Positions 40,395-49,906 of a stretch of 64,000 nucleotides of DNA are shown in pieces. How positions within the stretch are numbered: the first letter of the stretch is position 1; each line of letters starts with the position of its first letter. The stretch lies in the NCBI RefSeq assembly GCF_019448235.1, contig NZ_CP080409.1:434001-498000 (forward strand), read 5' to 3'. Below the pieces are notes generated by a model. It ran no database searches and was not told where the DNA came from. It saw only the letters and a program-made list of their open reading frames with translations. This DNA is from Nocardioides panacisoli. Its GTDB lineage: Bacteria; Actinomycetota; Actinomycetes; Propionibacteriales; Nocardioidaceae. Position numbers and translations under genes: made by a program.

Positions 40395-40436
40395 CTCTCA
40401 AGGCGGTAGCGCCGGTTCGAATCCGGTCGGGGGTAC
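40395..40436. repeat. attR core: 42-bp direct repeat of tRNA-Glu 3' half
   Basis: Exact copy of 15663-15704. Here it has no tRNA 5' half. It is followed after 4 bp by a strong hairpin that must have been the original terminator of tRNA-Glu before integration. Confidence 0.95.
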
Positions 40437-40440
40437 CACT

Positions 40441-40475
40441 CACGAAGGGCCCGGTCGGTGACCGGGCCCTTCGTG
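40441..40475. terminator. Original chromosomal terminator of tRNA-Glu, now displaced
   Basis: Perfect 16-bp arms CACGAAGGGCCCGGTC and GACCGGGCCCTTCGTG with a GGT loop. It sits 4 bp beyond attR, and now may serve the convergent diguanylate cyclase gene. Confidence 0.85.
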
Positions 40476-40506
40476 CTGTGTGGCCCCTGCGTCGCCATGG
40501 TCGGTG

Positions 40507-41682
40507 TCACGGCCCCTCGTGGACGGCGACCCCGCCCCTGCCCGAGGCCTTCGCGCGGTACATCGCTGCATCCGCGTGCGCCAGCAGGGTGGGGAAGTCG
40601 GTCTCGGCATCGCTGTACGCGACACCGAAGCTGGCACTGTGCACGACACCGTCACGGCCCGACTGGCCGTCGGTGAAGAGCCGGCGGATCGAGGTGATCA
40701 CCTCGGTGACGGTGTCGGCGTCCGCGGCGGGGAGCACCATGACGAACTCGTCGCCGCCGTAGCGGCCGAGCACGTCCGAGGATCGCACCGAGTGGCGACA
40801 GGAGTCGGCGAACAGCCGCAGGGCCTGATCGCCGGCCTGGTGCCCGAAGGTGTCGTTGATGTCCTTGAAGCGATCGAGGTCGGCGAGGACGACGGCAGCG
40901 GTCGTCCCGGTGAACCGGGCCTTTTGGACCTCCCGGTCCGAGAGCAGTTCCAGGTCGGCGCGGTTGAGCAAACCCGTGAGTGGATCGAGACTGGCGCGCT
41001 TTCGTAGCGACAACGTCTGCTCCTCGTTGCTCAACGCGGTGGCGCTGAACGAGACGACGACCAGGACCACCATCGTGACGATGGTGGTGGGGACGGACCC
41101 GGCACCGGAGACGAAGAGGGTGTGCTCGGGGCCGACGAGCGCGAACAGGGCCAAGCGCCAGGCGTAGTACGCGGCGAGCCCGGTGGAGGTGATGCCCATC
41201 ACTCGCGCGAACCGGGTGTAGACGACGTGGGTCGCAAAGGTGCGTGAAGCCCGAACGAGGGCCAGGAGCTCCAGGCTGGCCAGCCCCAAGAGGAGTGCCA
41301 TCGCAGCCAGGAGCACCGCGCCGCCGGCCCAGACGTCCACGTCGGAGTCGTCCAACAGACCGGCGGCGCCGGTCGCCCCCATCGGCACGACGGCCCACCA
41401 GGCGTTGGTGACCGGTCGCCGCAGCGACCTCGCTGCCAGCCACACGCACCACGCCCCACCGACGGTGAGGGCGTTGCCGAGCGGGTTCGCCCACACCTGG
41501 TGATCGGTGCCGTTGAGGAGATAGCACGCCGTCCCTGCCATGAAGGCGGCCAGGGCCCAGCACCACCAGGCGCAGTAGGCAGACCGGTTGGCGCGGAAGA
41601 CCGCGGCGTACATCAACACGAGGGCCGTCAGCGCGACCGCCCCGAGTGCGACGCGCAGGCTGAAGACGTCGAGAGTCTCCAT
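40507..41682 (-). CDS. Membrane diguanylate cyclase (GGDEF)
   Basis: 391 aa. The N-terminal 220 residues hold about six or seven hydrophobic segments with no recognised sensor motif. The GGDEF domain follows: DPLTGLLNR, DLDRFKDINDTFGHQAGDQAL and the active site RYGGDEF. An RSSD sequence five residues before GGDEF is the product-inhibition I-site. It makes cyclic di-GMP from GTP and probably responds to a membrane signal. The gene lies just outside the island and converges on attR. Confidence 0.92.
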   Translation of the reverse strand: METLDVFSLRVALGAVALTALVLMYAAVFRANRSAYCAWWCWALAAFMAGTACYLLNGTDHQVWANPLGNALTVGGAWCVWLAARSLRRPVTNAWWAVVPMGATGAAGLLDDSDVDVWAGGAVLLAAMALLLGLASLELLALVRASRTFATHVVYTRFARVMGITSTGLAAYYAWRLALFALVGPEHTLFVSGAGSVPTTIVTMVVLVVVSFSATALSNEEQTLSLRKRASLDPLTGLLNRADLELLSDREVQKARFTGTTAAVVLADLDRFKDINDTFGHQAGDQALRLFADSCRHSVRSSDVLGRYGGDEFVMVLPAADADTVTEVITSIRRLFTDGQSGRDGVVHSASFGVAYSDAETDFPTLLAHADAAMYRAKASGRGGVAVHEGP

Positions 41683-41851
41683 TCACGCCCCCCGCGGTAC
41701 CTCGACAGCCCTCCGAGAGCAGTCTCCCATCGTCGGTCGCCCTCGTGGCGAGAACCGGCAGAACCGGACGGGTGCTCGGGAGGCGCCCGGGCACTCGGCG
41801 CGCGCCGATGTGTCCGTTTCCCGCTAGCGTGGGGCATCGGCGGCGGGCACG

Positions 41852-43312
41852 ATGGTGCCCATGGCCTCGACCACCACCGCACTCGACGCGGACCGTTGCT
41901 ACGCGGCCGTGCGCTCGCGTGACCGGCGGTGGGACGGCGTCTTCTGGACCGGTGTGCGCACGACCGGCATCTACTGTCGCCCGTCCTGTCCGGCGCGGAC
42001 CCCGGCAGCGCACAACGTCACCTTCCACCAGAGTGCCGCGGCCGCCCAGGCGGCTGGCTTTCGTGCCTGCAAGCGGTGCCTGCCCGACGCGACCCCGGGA
42101 AGCCCGGAGTGGAATGTCGCGGCCACCGCCGCGGGCCGCGCCATGCGGCTCATCGCCGACGGCGTCGTGGACCGCGAGGGCGTGGCCGGCCTCGCGGACC
42201 GGATGGGCTACTCGCCGCGCCACCTGACCCGCATCCTCGGTGCCGAACTGGGCGCCGGCCCCCTGGCACTGGCTCGGGCGCAGCGCGCACAGACCGCGCG
42301 AGTCCTCGTCGAGAGCACCGACCTACCCTTCGCCGAGATCGCGTTCGCGGCGGGATTCGCCAGCATCCGCCAGTTCAACGACACCCTCCGCGCGGTGTAC
42401 GAAGCCACGCCCACCGCCCTGCGCGACCGACGGGGGAGCCGCACGAGCGCCGGCACGATCAGCCTGCGCGTCGCCGTACGCACGCCCTTCGCGGGACGCT
42501 GCCTGCGCGACTTCCTCGCCGCGCGTGCCGTTCCCGGCGTGGAGGTGGTCCGCGGCGAGGAGTACGCCCGCACCGTCCACCTGCCCCGTGGACCGGGCAC
42601 GATCAGCCTTCGGCTCCGCGACGAGCACGACGCCGGCACCGCGGTCGTCCCCGTGACCCTGGCCCTCCATGACCTGCGCGACACCGCGGCAGCCCTCGCC
42701 AGGGCACGCCGCCTGCTCGATGCCGACGCCGACCCGCTGCCGATCGCCGACCACCTGGGGCGCGACGCGACACTCGCCCCGCTGGTAACCCGGCGTCCCG
42801 GGCTGCGGGTGCCCGGCCAGGTCGCCGGTGCCGAGGTGGCCGTGCGCGCGATCCTCGGCCAGCAGGTCAGCGTCGCGAGCGCGCGGACCGTCGCCGGCCG
42901 GCTCGTCGCCGAGCACGGCCGGGTCCACGACGGTGGCGAGCCCGGCCTCACCCATCTCTTCCCCGACGCCGCCACGGTCGCGGGCATCGATCCCGCGACC
43001 CTGCCGATGCCCGGAGCCCGGGGTCGCGCCCTCGTCGGCGCGATGGCGGCAGTCGCGGCGGGTGCCATCGACCTCGACGGCGCCTCGCCACGCGACGACG
43101 TACGCCGCGCGCTGCTGGACCTGCCCGGCGTCGGACCGTGGACGGCGGACTACATTGCGCTGCGCGCGCTCGGCGACCCCGACGTCTTCCTGTCCACCGA
43201 CGTCGGGGTGCGTCACGCGCTGCGCACGCGTCCCGACGCCGACCCGCAGCGCTGGGCCCCCTGGCGCTCCTACGCACTCCTGCACCTCTGGACGTCCCTC
43301 GAGGAGGACTGA
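41852..43312 (+). CDS. alkA: Ada-AlkA fusion: methyl-phosphotriester sensor, AraC HTH and 3-methyladenine DNA glycosylase
   Basis: 486 aa. N-terminal Ada zinc domain with Cys42, Cys46, Cys73 and Cys76 (YCRPSC, ACKRC). AraC-type HTH at about 95-185 (GVAGLADRMGYSPRHLTRIL; IAFAAGFASIRQFNDTLR). AlkA domain to the end, with helix-hairpin-helix LLDLPGVGPWTADYIALRAL and the likely catalytic Asp in FLSTDVGVRHAL. It senses alkylation damage, activates transcription and removes alkylated bases. ATG 41861 is an alternative start. Its stop overlaps the ogt start (TGATG). Confidence 0.93.
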   Translation: MVPMASTTTALDADRCYAAVRSRDRRWDGVFWTGVRTTGIYCRPSCPARTPAAHNVTFHQSAAAAQAAGFRACKRCLPDATPGSPEWNVAATAAGRAMRLIADGVVDREGVAGLADRMGYSPRHLTRILGAELGAGPLALARAQRAQTARVLVESTDLPFAEIAFAAGFASIRQFNDTLRAVYEATPTALRDRRGSRTSAGTISLRVAVRTPFAGRCLRDFLAARAVPGVEVVRGEEYARTVHLPRGPGTISLRLRDEHDAGTAVVPVTLALHDLRDTAAALARARRLLDADADPLPIADHLGRDATLAPLVTRRPGLRVPGQVAGAEVAVRAILGQQVSVASARTVAGRLVAEHGRVHDGGEPGLTHLFPDAATVAGIDPATLPMPGARGRALVGAMAAVAAGAIDLDGASPRDDVRRALLDLPGVGPWTADYIALRALGDPDVFLSTDVGVRHALRTRPDADPQRWAPWRSYALLHLWTSLEED

Positions 43313-43791
43313 TGCACACCGTCATCGACTCACCGATCGGCCCGCTGCGCATCGTGGAGCGCCACGGCGCCATCACCGCGATCGAGTTCAGCCCGTTCCG
43401 CGACGGCGACGGCCGCCCCCGCGGCGCCCGCGACGACGCCCACCCGGTGCTCGCCGAGGCCGCGAAGCAGTTGACGGAGTACTTCGACCGCGAGCGGCGC
43501 ACGTTCGACCTGCCGCTGGCCCCGGACGGCTCCGACTTCCAACGGGCAGTGTGGGAGCAGCTCACCGCCATCGACTACGGCGAGACCGCTTCCTACGGCG
43601 AGATCGCCGGCCGGCTCGGCAAGACCAATGCCGCCTCCCGTGCGGTGGGCGTGGCCAACGGTGCGAACCCGATCCCGATCGTCGTCCCGTGCCACCGCGT
43701 GATCGGCGCGAACGGCACGCTGACCGGGTACGCCGGCGGCGTCGAACGCAAACAGGCACTGCTGGACCTGGAGCAGGACTCCCTGTTCTGA
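43312..43791 (+). CDS. ogt: Methylated-DNA--protein-cysteine methyltransferase
   Basis: 159 aa. The active site IVVPCHRVIG contains the acceptor Cys, followed by LTGYAGGVERKQALLDLE. A MethylTransf_1N-like N terminus is present. It removes O6-alkyl groups from guanine by a one-time transfer. It directly follows Ada-AlkA with overlapping stop and start, so the two repair activities are co-expressed and probably induced by the Ada sensor. Confidence 0.94.
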   Translation: MHTVIDSPIGPLRIVERHGAITAIEFSPFRDGDGRPRGARDDAHPVLAEAAKQLTEYFDRERRTFDLPLAPDGSDFQRAVWEQLTAIDYGETASYGEIAGRLGKTNAASRAVGVANGANPIPIVVPCHRVIGANGTLTGYAGGVERKQALLDLEQDSLF

Positions 43792-43848
43792 GCGGGGGTC
43801 CGATACCGTGAACGACACCTCGACCCCGTCGCAGAGAGAGGGAGCCCG

Positions 43849-44454
43849 GTGAGCGTCGTCGCACTCGTCGTCGTCCTCGTGATCGTCCTCGTCCTGGTCC
43901 TCGCGGTCGCCGTGCCAGCGATGCTGATCTACAACGGACTCGTCCGTGCCCGCAACGGCTACAAGAACGCCTTCGCCCAGATCGACGTGCAGCTCACGCG
44001 CCGCCACGACCTCATCCCGAACCTGGTCGAGACCGCCAAGGGCTACATGAAGCACGAGCGGGAGACGCTGGAGGAGGTCATCCGCGCCCGCACCGCCGCC
44101 GTGGACGCCCAGGACGGCGCCCGCAACAACCCCGGCGACCCGGGCGCCATGGGCCAGCTCGGCGGCGCCGAGGGCATGCTCGGCCAGGCGCTCGGCCGGC
44201 TCTTCGCACTGTCGGAGTCCTACCCGGACCTGAAGGCGAACCAGAACATGATGCAGCTCTCGGAGGAGCTGACGTCCACCGAGAACCGGGTCGCCTTCGC
44301 GCGCCAGGCCTTCAACGACACCGTGATGACCTACAACAACAAGCGTGAAGCCTTCCCCGGCAACATCGTCGCCGGCATGTTCGGCTTCGACGAGGCGGCA
44401 CTGCTCGAGATCGACGACCCGGAGAAGCGTGAGGCCCCCGACGTCTCCTTCTGA
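43849..44454 (+). CDS. LemA-family membrane protein
   Basis: 201 aa, GTG start after AGAGAGGGAGCC. One N-terminal transmembrane helix (VVALVVVLVIVLVLVLAVAVPAMLIY) then the LemA helical domain: YKNAFAQIDVQLTRRHDLIPNLVETAKGYMKHERETLEEVI and FARQAFNDTVMTYNNKREAFPGNIVAGMFGF. Function is poorly known. Pairing with an M48 protease gene directly downstream is common for LemA and suggests joint action in membrane quality control. Confidence 0.92.
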   Translation: MSVVALVVVLVIVLVLVLAVAVPAMLIYNGLVRARNGYKNAFAQIDVQLTRRHDLIPNLVETAKGYMKHERETLEEVIRARTAAVDAQDGARNNPGDPGAMGQLGGAEGMLGQALGRLFALSESYPDLKANQNMMQLSEELTSTENRVAFARQAFNDTVMTYNNKREAFPGNIVAGMFGFDEAALLEIDDPEKREAPDVSF

Positions 44455-44476
44455 GCCCCGCGCGAGCTGAGCCCCC

Positions 44477-46396
44477 ATGGACTTCTTCGAGCGTCAACGC
44501 AGCGTCCGCACGTCCTCGACGCGGCTGGTGCTGCTGTTCCTGCTGGCGGTCGTGCTGATCGTGGTCGTCATCGACGGCGTGTTCCTGCTGGCACTGGCCC
44601 AGTCCGATCCCTCGCCGGACCCGCAACGACTGCTCGGGACCGGTGCCGTCGTCGCTGCCGTGGTGGTCGGGATGATCGGCGTGGTCTCGGTCGTGCGGAT
44701 CCTCGCCCTTCGGGCCGGGGGCGGTGCCGCAGTGGCCCGCAAGCTCGGTGCCGTCCCGCTGGAGGAGCTCGCCTCGACACCGGCGCTCGTGCGCTACCGC
44801 AACGTGGTCGAGGAGGTCGCCATCGCCTCGGCGACCCCCGTCCCACAGCTCTTCGTGATGCCCGAGGAACCCGGCATCAACGCCTTCGCCGCCGGCTCCA
44901 CGCCCGCGGACGCCGCGGTCGCCGTGACCCAAGGCACCCTGGACCGGCTCAACCGCGACGAGCTGCAGGCCGTCATCGGGCACGAGTTCTCCCACATCGT
45001 CAACGGCGACATGCGGCTGAGCATGCGACTGATCGGCGTGCTGGCCGGCATCACGGTGCTCGGGGTGATCGGCCGGATCCTGCTCTACTCCGGCGGCACC
45101 GGGGGAGGGCGACGCAACAACGGCGCGGCCGCCTTCATGATCGCCGGGCTGGTGATCCTCGTGGTGGGGTCGATCGGTGTCTTCTTCGCCCGCCTGATCA
45201 AGGCCGCGATCTCGCGGCAGCGCGAGTACCTCGCGGACGCGTCGGCCGTGCAGTACACCCGGCAGACCGAGGGCCTCGCCGGTGCGCTGAAGAAGATCGG
45301 GGGACTCGAGGACGGCTCCCGGCTCCGCAGCGGACGCGTCGAGGACGTCAGCCACATGCTCTTCGGGGAGGGGCTGGACTTCTCCTCGATGTTCGCCACG
45401 CACCCGCCGCTCGTCGAGCGGATCCGCCAGCTCGAACCCGGGTTCGAGCCCGCCGAGGTGGCGGACCTGCAACGGCAGTGGCGGCGTACGCCGCCGGACG
45501 GCATGGCGGAGGACGCCGCACTCGGGCTCGCGGGGCCCGGTGAGGCCCGTCCCGCGACGGAATCCGCCGTCACTCCCGGCGCACCTCGCGACCTCCGGGG
45601 CACTGTCGGCAACCCGACCGAGGAGTCCTTCCGTGCCGGCGCCGAGCTCCTCGCCGCGATCCCGGCACCGCTGCTGGATGCCGCACGGCGCCCGGACCTC
45701 GTCCTCGGCCTCGTCCACGGGCTGCTGCTCTCCAGCGACCCGGACGTCCGTCAGGCGCAGTACGAACTGGTGGTCCGCGGCCACGGACGCGACGTCGCCG
45801 ACCAGGCGTGGCAGGCCGGGGAGTCACTCGAGGGGATCGACGCGGCGTGCCGGCTCCCGCTCGCCGAGCTGGCCTTCCCGGCGCTGCGTGCCCACGGTCG
45901 CGACGAGGTCCGCACCGTCATCGCGGTCGTCGGCGACCTCATCGGCGCCGACCAGCGGGTGAGCGTCTTCGAGTACTGCCTCGGCACCCTGCTGTGGACG
46001 CAGATGAGCGAGTTCCTGACCGGGCGCCCGCCGTGGCCGACCCGGTCGCGACGGCTCGCGGACTGCCGGCCGGCGGCCGCCGCGCTGCTCTCCGCCGTGG
46101 CCGCCGCGGGGCACGGCACCGATGCGGAGCGGACCGCTGCCTTCGACGCCGGTGCGTCGGTGCTCCTCCCGGGCCAAGACCTCGCCTACGCGCCACCGGC
46201 CGAGCTGCCCGCGCTCGACGCCGCCTGGGGCGACCTGGACGGCCTGCAGGGGGAGGAGAAGGCCCGCCTGGTCGACGCGCTCGTGGCCACCGCCCGCGCC
46301 GACGATGCCGTCCGCGTCGCCGAGCTCGAGCTGGTCCGCACGGTGTGCGGTGTCCTGCACTGCCCGATCCCGCCCGCGATGCGGGGCCGTCGATGA
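44477..46396 (+). CDS. M48-family membrane metalloprotease (HtpX-like)
   Basis: 639 aa. Two N-terminal transmembrane helices (about 16-42 and 53-78), zinc motif HEFSH at 169-173 with third ligand Glu250 in SRQREYLAD, and two more hydrophobic segments (184-206, 217-243) between them. A C-terminal extension of about 300 residues after the protease domain has no motif I recognise and makes the protein twice the length of HtpX. It is likely to degrade damaged membrane proteins. It overlaps the Nudix gene by 4 bp. Confidence 0.88.
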   Translation: MDFFERQRSVRTSSTRLVLLFLLAVVLIVVVIDGVFLLALAQSDPSPDPQRLLGTGAVVAAVVVGMIGVVSVVRILALRAGGGAAVARKLGAVPLEELASTPALVRYRNVVEEVAIASATPVPQLFVMPEEPGINAFAAGSTPADAAVAVTQGTLDRLNRDELQAVIGHEFSHIVNGDMRLSMRLIGVLAGITVLGVIGRILLYSGGTGGGRRNNGAAAFMIAGLVILVVGSIGVFFARLIKAAISRQREYLADASAVQYTRQTEGLAGALKKIGGLEDGSRLRSGRVEDVSHMLFGEGLDFSSMFATHPPLVERIRQLEPGFEPAEVADLQRQWRRTPPDGMAEDAALGLAGPGEARPATESAVTPGAPRDLRGTVGNPTEESFRAGAELLAAIPAPLLDAARRPDLVLGLVHGLLLSSDPDVRQAQYELVVRGHGRDVADQAWQAGESLEGIDAACRLPLAELAFPALRAHGRDEVRTVIAVVGDLIGADQRVSVFEYCLGTLLWTQMSEFLTGRPPWPTRSRRLADCRPAAAALLSAVAAAGHGTDAERTAAFDAGASVLLPGQDLAYAPPAELPALDAAWGDLDGLQGEEKARLVDALVATARADDAVRVAELELVRTVCGVLHCPIPPAMRGRR

Positions 46397-46938
46397 CCGG
46401 CGGCTGGGAGACCCACCGGTCGTGGACGGCGTACGAGAACCCGTGGCTGCGGCTGCGGGCCGACGACGTCACGCGCCCCGACGGCCGGCCGGGGGAGTAC
46501 GGCGTGGTGCAGGTGCGGAACCACGCGGTCTTCGTGGTGGCGTTGACCGAGGCCGACGAGGTCGTGATGGTGCGGCTCCACCGGTACCCGATCGGCCGTG
46601 ACTCGCTGGAGATCCCGGCCGGCGGCAACGACGGCGAGGCACTGCAGGCCGCCGCGGCTCGGGAGCTGCGCGAGGAGTCGGGCTACGTGGCCGAGGAGTG
46701 GACCGAGCTGGGGCCGATGTACTCCCTCAACGGCCTGGCCGACGCTCCGGGCACGGCCTTCCTCGCCCGCGACCTCACCCGCGTCGAGGAGGGGGAAGGC
46801 CAGCGTGAGGAGGGCATCGCCGGCGTCGAGGTCGTCCCGTGGGGCGAGGTGATGGCCCGCGTCGACCGCGGCGAGATCGATGACGGGGAGACCCTGGCAG
46901 CGCTGCTACGTGCCGCGGTCCATCTCGGTCGGCTCTGA
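46393..46938 (+). CDS. Nudix hydrolase, ADP-ribose pyrophosphatase type
   Basis: 181 aa. The Nudix box is EIPAGGNDGEALQAAAARELREESGY (residues about 73-98), with the REL..EE..G metal-binding core intact. The strand before it (VVMVRLHRYPIGRDSLEIPAGG) is typical of ADP-ribose/NDP-sugar pyrophosphatases. It starts inside the last codons of the M48 gene, so translation is coupled. The exact nucleotide substrate is not readable. Confidence 0.85.
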   Translation: MTGGWETHRSWTAYENPWLRLRADDVTRPDGRPGEYGVVQVRNHAVFVVALTEADEVVMVRLHRYPIGRDSLEIPAGGNDGEALQAAAARELREESGYVAEEWTELGPMYSLNGLADAPGTAFLARDLTRVEEGEGQREEGIAGVEVVPWGEVMARVDRGEIDDGETLAALLRAAVHLGRL

Positions 46939-47008
46939 GGAGCCGTCGTCACCAGCGAATTCGTCGTCCGCGCCGAGAGATGACGACCACATCGCTGGTG
47001 ACGACGAG

Positions 47009-47731
47009 TCACTCCGCCGCCGCGCGGCGCAGCGACTCCGAGAGCCGCTCGGCCGCGGCCATGACGGCGGGGGCGTGCATGCGTCCGGGCTGGCGCGTCA
47101 GACGCTCGAGCGGGCCGGAGACCGACACGGCGGCGATCACCTTGCCGCCGGGGGAGCGGACCGGGGCCGACACCGAGGCGACCCCCTGCTCGCGCTCGCC
47201 GATCGACTGTGCCCAGCCGCGACGGCGTACGGCGGAGAGCTCGGCCGCGGAGTAGGAGGAGTTCTGGAGTCCCTTGTGGATCCGCTCGGCGTCGTCCCAG
47301 GCCAGCAGGATCTGTGCGGCGGATCCGGCGCGCATCGTCAGCTGCGAGCCGACGGGGATGGTGTCGCGCAGGCCGGAGGGGCGCTCGGCTGCGGCGACGC
47401 AGACCCGGTGGTCACCCTGGCGCCGGAAGAGCTGGGCCGACTCGCCGGTGATGTCGCGCAGCCGCGCCAGCACCGGACCGGCCGTCGCGAGCAGGCGGTC
47501 CTCGCCTGCTGCCGCGGACAGCTCGGAGAGGCGGGGACCGAGCACGAAGCGGCCCTGCATGTCCCGCGCGACGAGGCGGTGGTGCTCCAGTGCGACCGCC
47601 AGCCGGTGCGCCGTGGGACGCGCCAGGCCGGTGCCGGCGACGAGTCCGGCCAGCGTGGCGGGGCCGGACTCCAGGGCCGTGAGTACGAGGGCTGCCTTGT
47701 CGAGGACGCCCACTCCGCTCGAGTTGTCCAT
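47009..47731 (-). CDS. IclR-family regulator of leuCD (NdgR/LtbR type)
   Basis: 240 aa. N-terminal winged HTH (GVLDKAALVLTALESGPATLAGLVAGTGLARPTAHRLAVALEHHRLV), then the IclR effector domain (SAQLFRRQGDHRVCVAAAERPSGLRDTIPVGSQLTMRAGSAAQILLAW). ATG 47731 starts the protein; the open frame continues far upstream but that part is antisense to leuCD. It is divergent from leuC with a 120-bp gap. IclR proteins in this place (LtbR, NdgR) control leucine biosynthesis in other actinobacteria. Confidence 0.88.
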   Translation of the reverse strand: MDNSSGVGVLDKAALVLTALESGPATLAGLVAGTGLARPTAHRLAVALEHHRLVARDMQGRFVLGPRLSELSAAAGEDRLLATAGPVLARLRDITGESAQLFRRQGDHRVCVAAAERPSGLRDTIPVGSQLTMRAGSAAQILLAWDDAERIHKGLQNSSYSAAELSAVRRRGWAQSIGEREQGVASVSAPVRSPGGKVIAAVSVSGPLERLTRQPGRMHAPAVMAAAERLSESLRRAAAE

Positions 47732-47851
47732 ATGCCAATACTGACGTCTCAATGAGTGGGATGCAAGACGTAGAGTGGGTTCCATCGCGCGAGAAGCGGT
47801 GACGCGATCCGTCGCCGCCTCGCGAACACCGCACGAACTGAGGAGCGCAAC

Positions 47852-49267
47852 ATGGGCAAGACCCTTGCTGAGAAGGTCTGGGACGAGCACGTCGTCCGAT
47901 CGACCGCCGGTGAACCCGACCTGCTGTTCATCGACCTCCACCTGATCCACGAGGTCACCAGCCCCCAGGCCTTCGAGGGGCTGCGACTCGCCGGCCGGAC
48001 CGTACGCCGGCCCGACCTCACCCTGGCGACCGAGGACCACAACGTCCCGACCCTGGACTGGGACAAGCCGATCGCGGACCCCGTGAGCCGGACCCAGGTG
48101 GACACGTTGCGCAAGAACGCCGAGGACTTCGGGGTGCGCCTCCACCCGCTCGGCGACGTGGAGCAGGGGATCGTCCACGTGGTCGGCCCGCAGCTCGGGC
48201 TGACCCAGCCCGGCATGACGATCGTGTGCGGGGACTCCCACACCTCCACCCACGGCGCCTTCGGTGCGATCGCGTTCGGCATCGGCACCTCCGAGGTCGA
48301 GCACGTCCTCGCGACGCAGACGCTCCCGCAGGCCAAGCCGCGCACGATGGCCGTCACGGTCAACGGCTCGCTGCCCGAGGGGGTCACCGCGAAGGACCTG
48401 ATCCTCAACCTGATCACGCAGACCGGCACCGGCGGCGGCCAGGGCTACATCGTGGAGTACCGCGGCCAGGCCATCGAGGAGCTCTCGATGGAGGGCCGCA
48501 TGACGATCTGCAACATGTCGATCGAGTGGGGTGCGAAGGCCGGCATGATCGCCCCGGACCAGACCACGTTCGACTACATCCACGGTCGCCCCGAGGCGCC
48601 GCAGGGCGCGGACTGGGACGCCGCGGTCGCCCACTGGCGCTCGCTCGCCACCGACGAGGACGCGACCTTCGACCGCGAGATCGTGCTCGACGCCTCGACG
48701 ATGACGCCGTTCGTCACCTGGGGCACCAACCCCGGACAGGGCGTGCCGCTCGGTGCTGCCGTCCCCTCCCCGGAGGACTTCGAGGACCCCAGCGACCGGT
48801 ACTCGTGCGAGAAGGCGCTGGACTACATGGGTCTCGAGGCCGGTACGCCGATGCGCGAGATCAAGGTCGACACCGTCTTCGTGGGCTCCTGCACCAACGG
48901 CCGGATCGAGGACCTCCGCCTCGCCGCCGAGATCATCAAGGGCCACACCGTCGCCCCCGACACCCGACTGCTCGTGGTGCCCGGATCGGTGCGCGTCCGG
49001 AACCAGGCGATCGAGGAGGGGCTCGACCAGGTCTTCATCGACGCCGGCGCCGAGTGGCGGGGGGCCGGGTGCTCGATGTGCCTGGGCATGAACCCCGACC
49101 AGCTGGCGCCGCAGGAGCGCAGCGCCTCGACGTCGAACCGCAACTTCGAGGGACGCCAGGGCAAGGGTGGTCGCACCCACCTGGTGTCGGTGCCCGTCGC
49201 CGCCGCGACGGCAGTGCGCGGCACGTTGTCGGCACCCGCCGACCTCGAGTCGCTGGCCACCGTCTGA
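47852..49267 (+). CDS. leuC: 3-isopropylmalate dehydratase large subunit
   Basis: 471 aa aconitase-fold protein. The cysteines of GSCTNGR and [11 protein letters not shown] hold the 4Fe-4S cluster; [13 protein letters not shown] and [15 protein letters not shown] are active-site elements. With LeuD it isomerises 2-isopropylmalate to 3-isopropylmalate in leucine synthesis. GAGGAG precedes the ATG. LeuD follows 27 bp later. Probably regulated by the divergent IclR protein. Confidence 0.96.
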   Translation: MGKTLAEKVWDEHVVRSTAGEPDLLFIDLHLIHEVTSPQAFEGLRLAGRTVRRPDLTLATEDHNVPTLDWDKPIADPVSRTQVDTLRKNAEDFGVRLHPLGDVEQGIVHVVGPQLGLTQPGMTIVCGDSHTSTHGAFGAIAFGIGTSEVEHVLATQTLPQAKPRTMAVTVNGSLPEGVTAKDLILNLITQTGTGGGQGYIVEYRGQAIEELSMEGRMTICNMSIEWGAKAGMIAPDQTTFDYIHGRPEAPQGADWDAAVAHWRSLATDEDATFDREIVLDASTMTPFVTWGTNPGQGVPLGAAVPSPEDFEDPSDRYSCEKALDYMGLEAGTPMREIKVDTVFVGSCTNGRIEDLRLAAEIIKGHTVAPDTRLLVVPGSVRVRNQAIEEGLDQVFIDAGAEWRGAGCSMCLGMNPDQLAPQERSASTSNRNFEGRQGKGGRTHLVSVPVAAATAVRGTLSAPADLESLATV

Positions 49268-49294
49268 TCCGGCTCGATCACCCGAAGGAAGACC

Positions 49295-49906
49295 ATGGAC
49301 AAGTTCACCACCCACACCGGCGTCGGCGTCCCGCTGCGCCGCAGCAACGTCGACACCGACCAGATCATCCCGGCCGTCTACCTCAAGCGAGTCACGCGCA
49401 CCGGTTTTGAGGACGGGCTCTTCGCCGCCTGGCGCAACGACCCTGACTTCGTGCTCAACCAGGAGGCGTACGCCGCGGGTTCGGTGCTGGTGGCCGGCCC
49501 GGACTTCGGCACCGGCTCCTCGCGCGAGCACGCCGTCTGGGCACTGCAGAACTACGGCTTCAAGGCGGTGCTCTCCTCGCGGTTCGCCGACATCTTCCGC
49601 GGCAACTCCGGCAAGGCCGGGTTGCTGGCGGCCGAGGTCGAGCCCGAGGCCATCACCGCGCTGTGGGAGCACCTCGAGGCGAACCCCGGATCCTCGATCA
49701 CCGTCGACCTGGAGGCGAAGACCGTGCGGGCCGGTGCGGACGAGTCCGGGGACGGCGTCGTGCTCGAGGCACCCTTCGCGATCGACGACTACACGCGGTG
49801 GCGGCTGCTCGAGGGGCTCGACGACATCGGGATCACGCTGGGACACGAGGACGCGATCAGCGCCTTCGAGTCCGATCGACCGTCCTGGAAGCCGGCAACG
49901 CTCTGA
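49295..49906 (+). CDS. leuD: 3-isopropylmalate dehydratase small subunit
   Basis: 203 aa swivel-domain subunit. [17 protein letters not shown] near the N terminus, [34 protein letters not shown] in the middle. It completes the active site with LeuC. The ribosome-binding site AAGGAAG is 6 bp upstream. Confidence 0.96.
   Translation: MDKFTTHTGVGVPLRRSNVDTDQIIPAVYLKRVTRTGFEDGLFAAWRNDPDFVLNQEAYAAGSVLVAGPDFGTGSSREHAVWALQNYGFKAVLSSRFADIFRGNSGKAGLLAAEVEPEAITALWEHLEANPGSSITVDLEAKTVRAGADESGDGVVLEAPFAIDDYTRWRLLEGLDDIGITLGHEDAISAFESDRPSWKPATL

Larger units (their letters stand above)
15663..40436. mobile_element. tRNA-Glu integrated genomic island with catabolic cargo
   Basis: About 24.7 kb bounded by 42-bp direct repeats derived from the 3' half of tRNA-Glu, with a tyrosine integrase and Xis-like protein at the left edge. 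Contents in order: integration/maintenance module (15.65-20.0 kb), lone nuclease-like gene, IS110, decayed att/transposase material, P450 gene, alkane-type CYP153 operon, acyl-CoA/TetR genes, BtrH-like pair, TetR remnant. Several intergenic stretches are longer and less coding-dense than the chromosome. I recognise no relaxase, conjugation ATPase or type IV secretion gene, so transfer would need help from another element or unrecognised genes. Confidence 0.92.

Noticed and set aside
40361..40462. Second tRNA-Glu gene at the right island end
   Set aside because: Only the 3' half (attR) exists; the upstream bases cannot form the acceptor or D arm.
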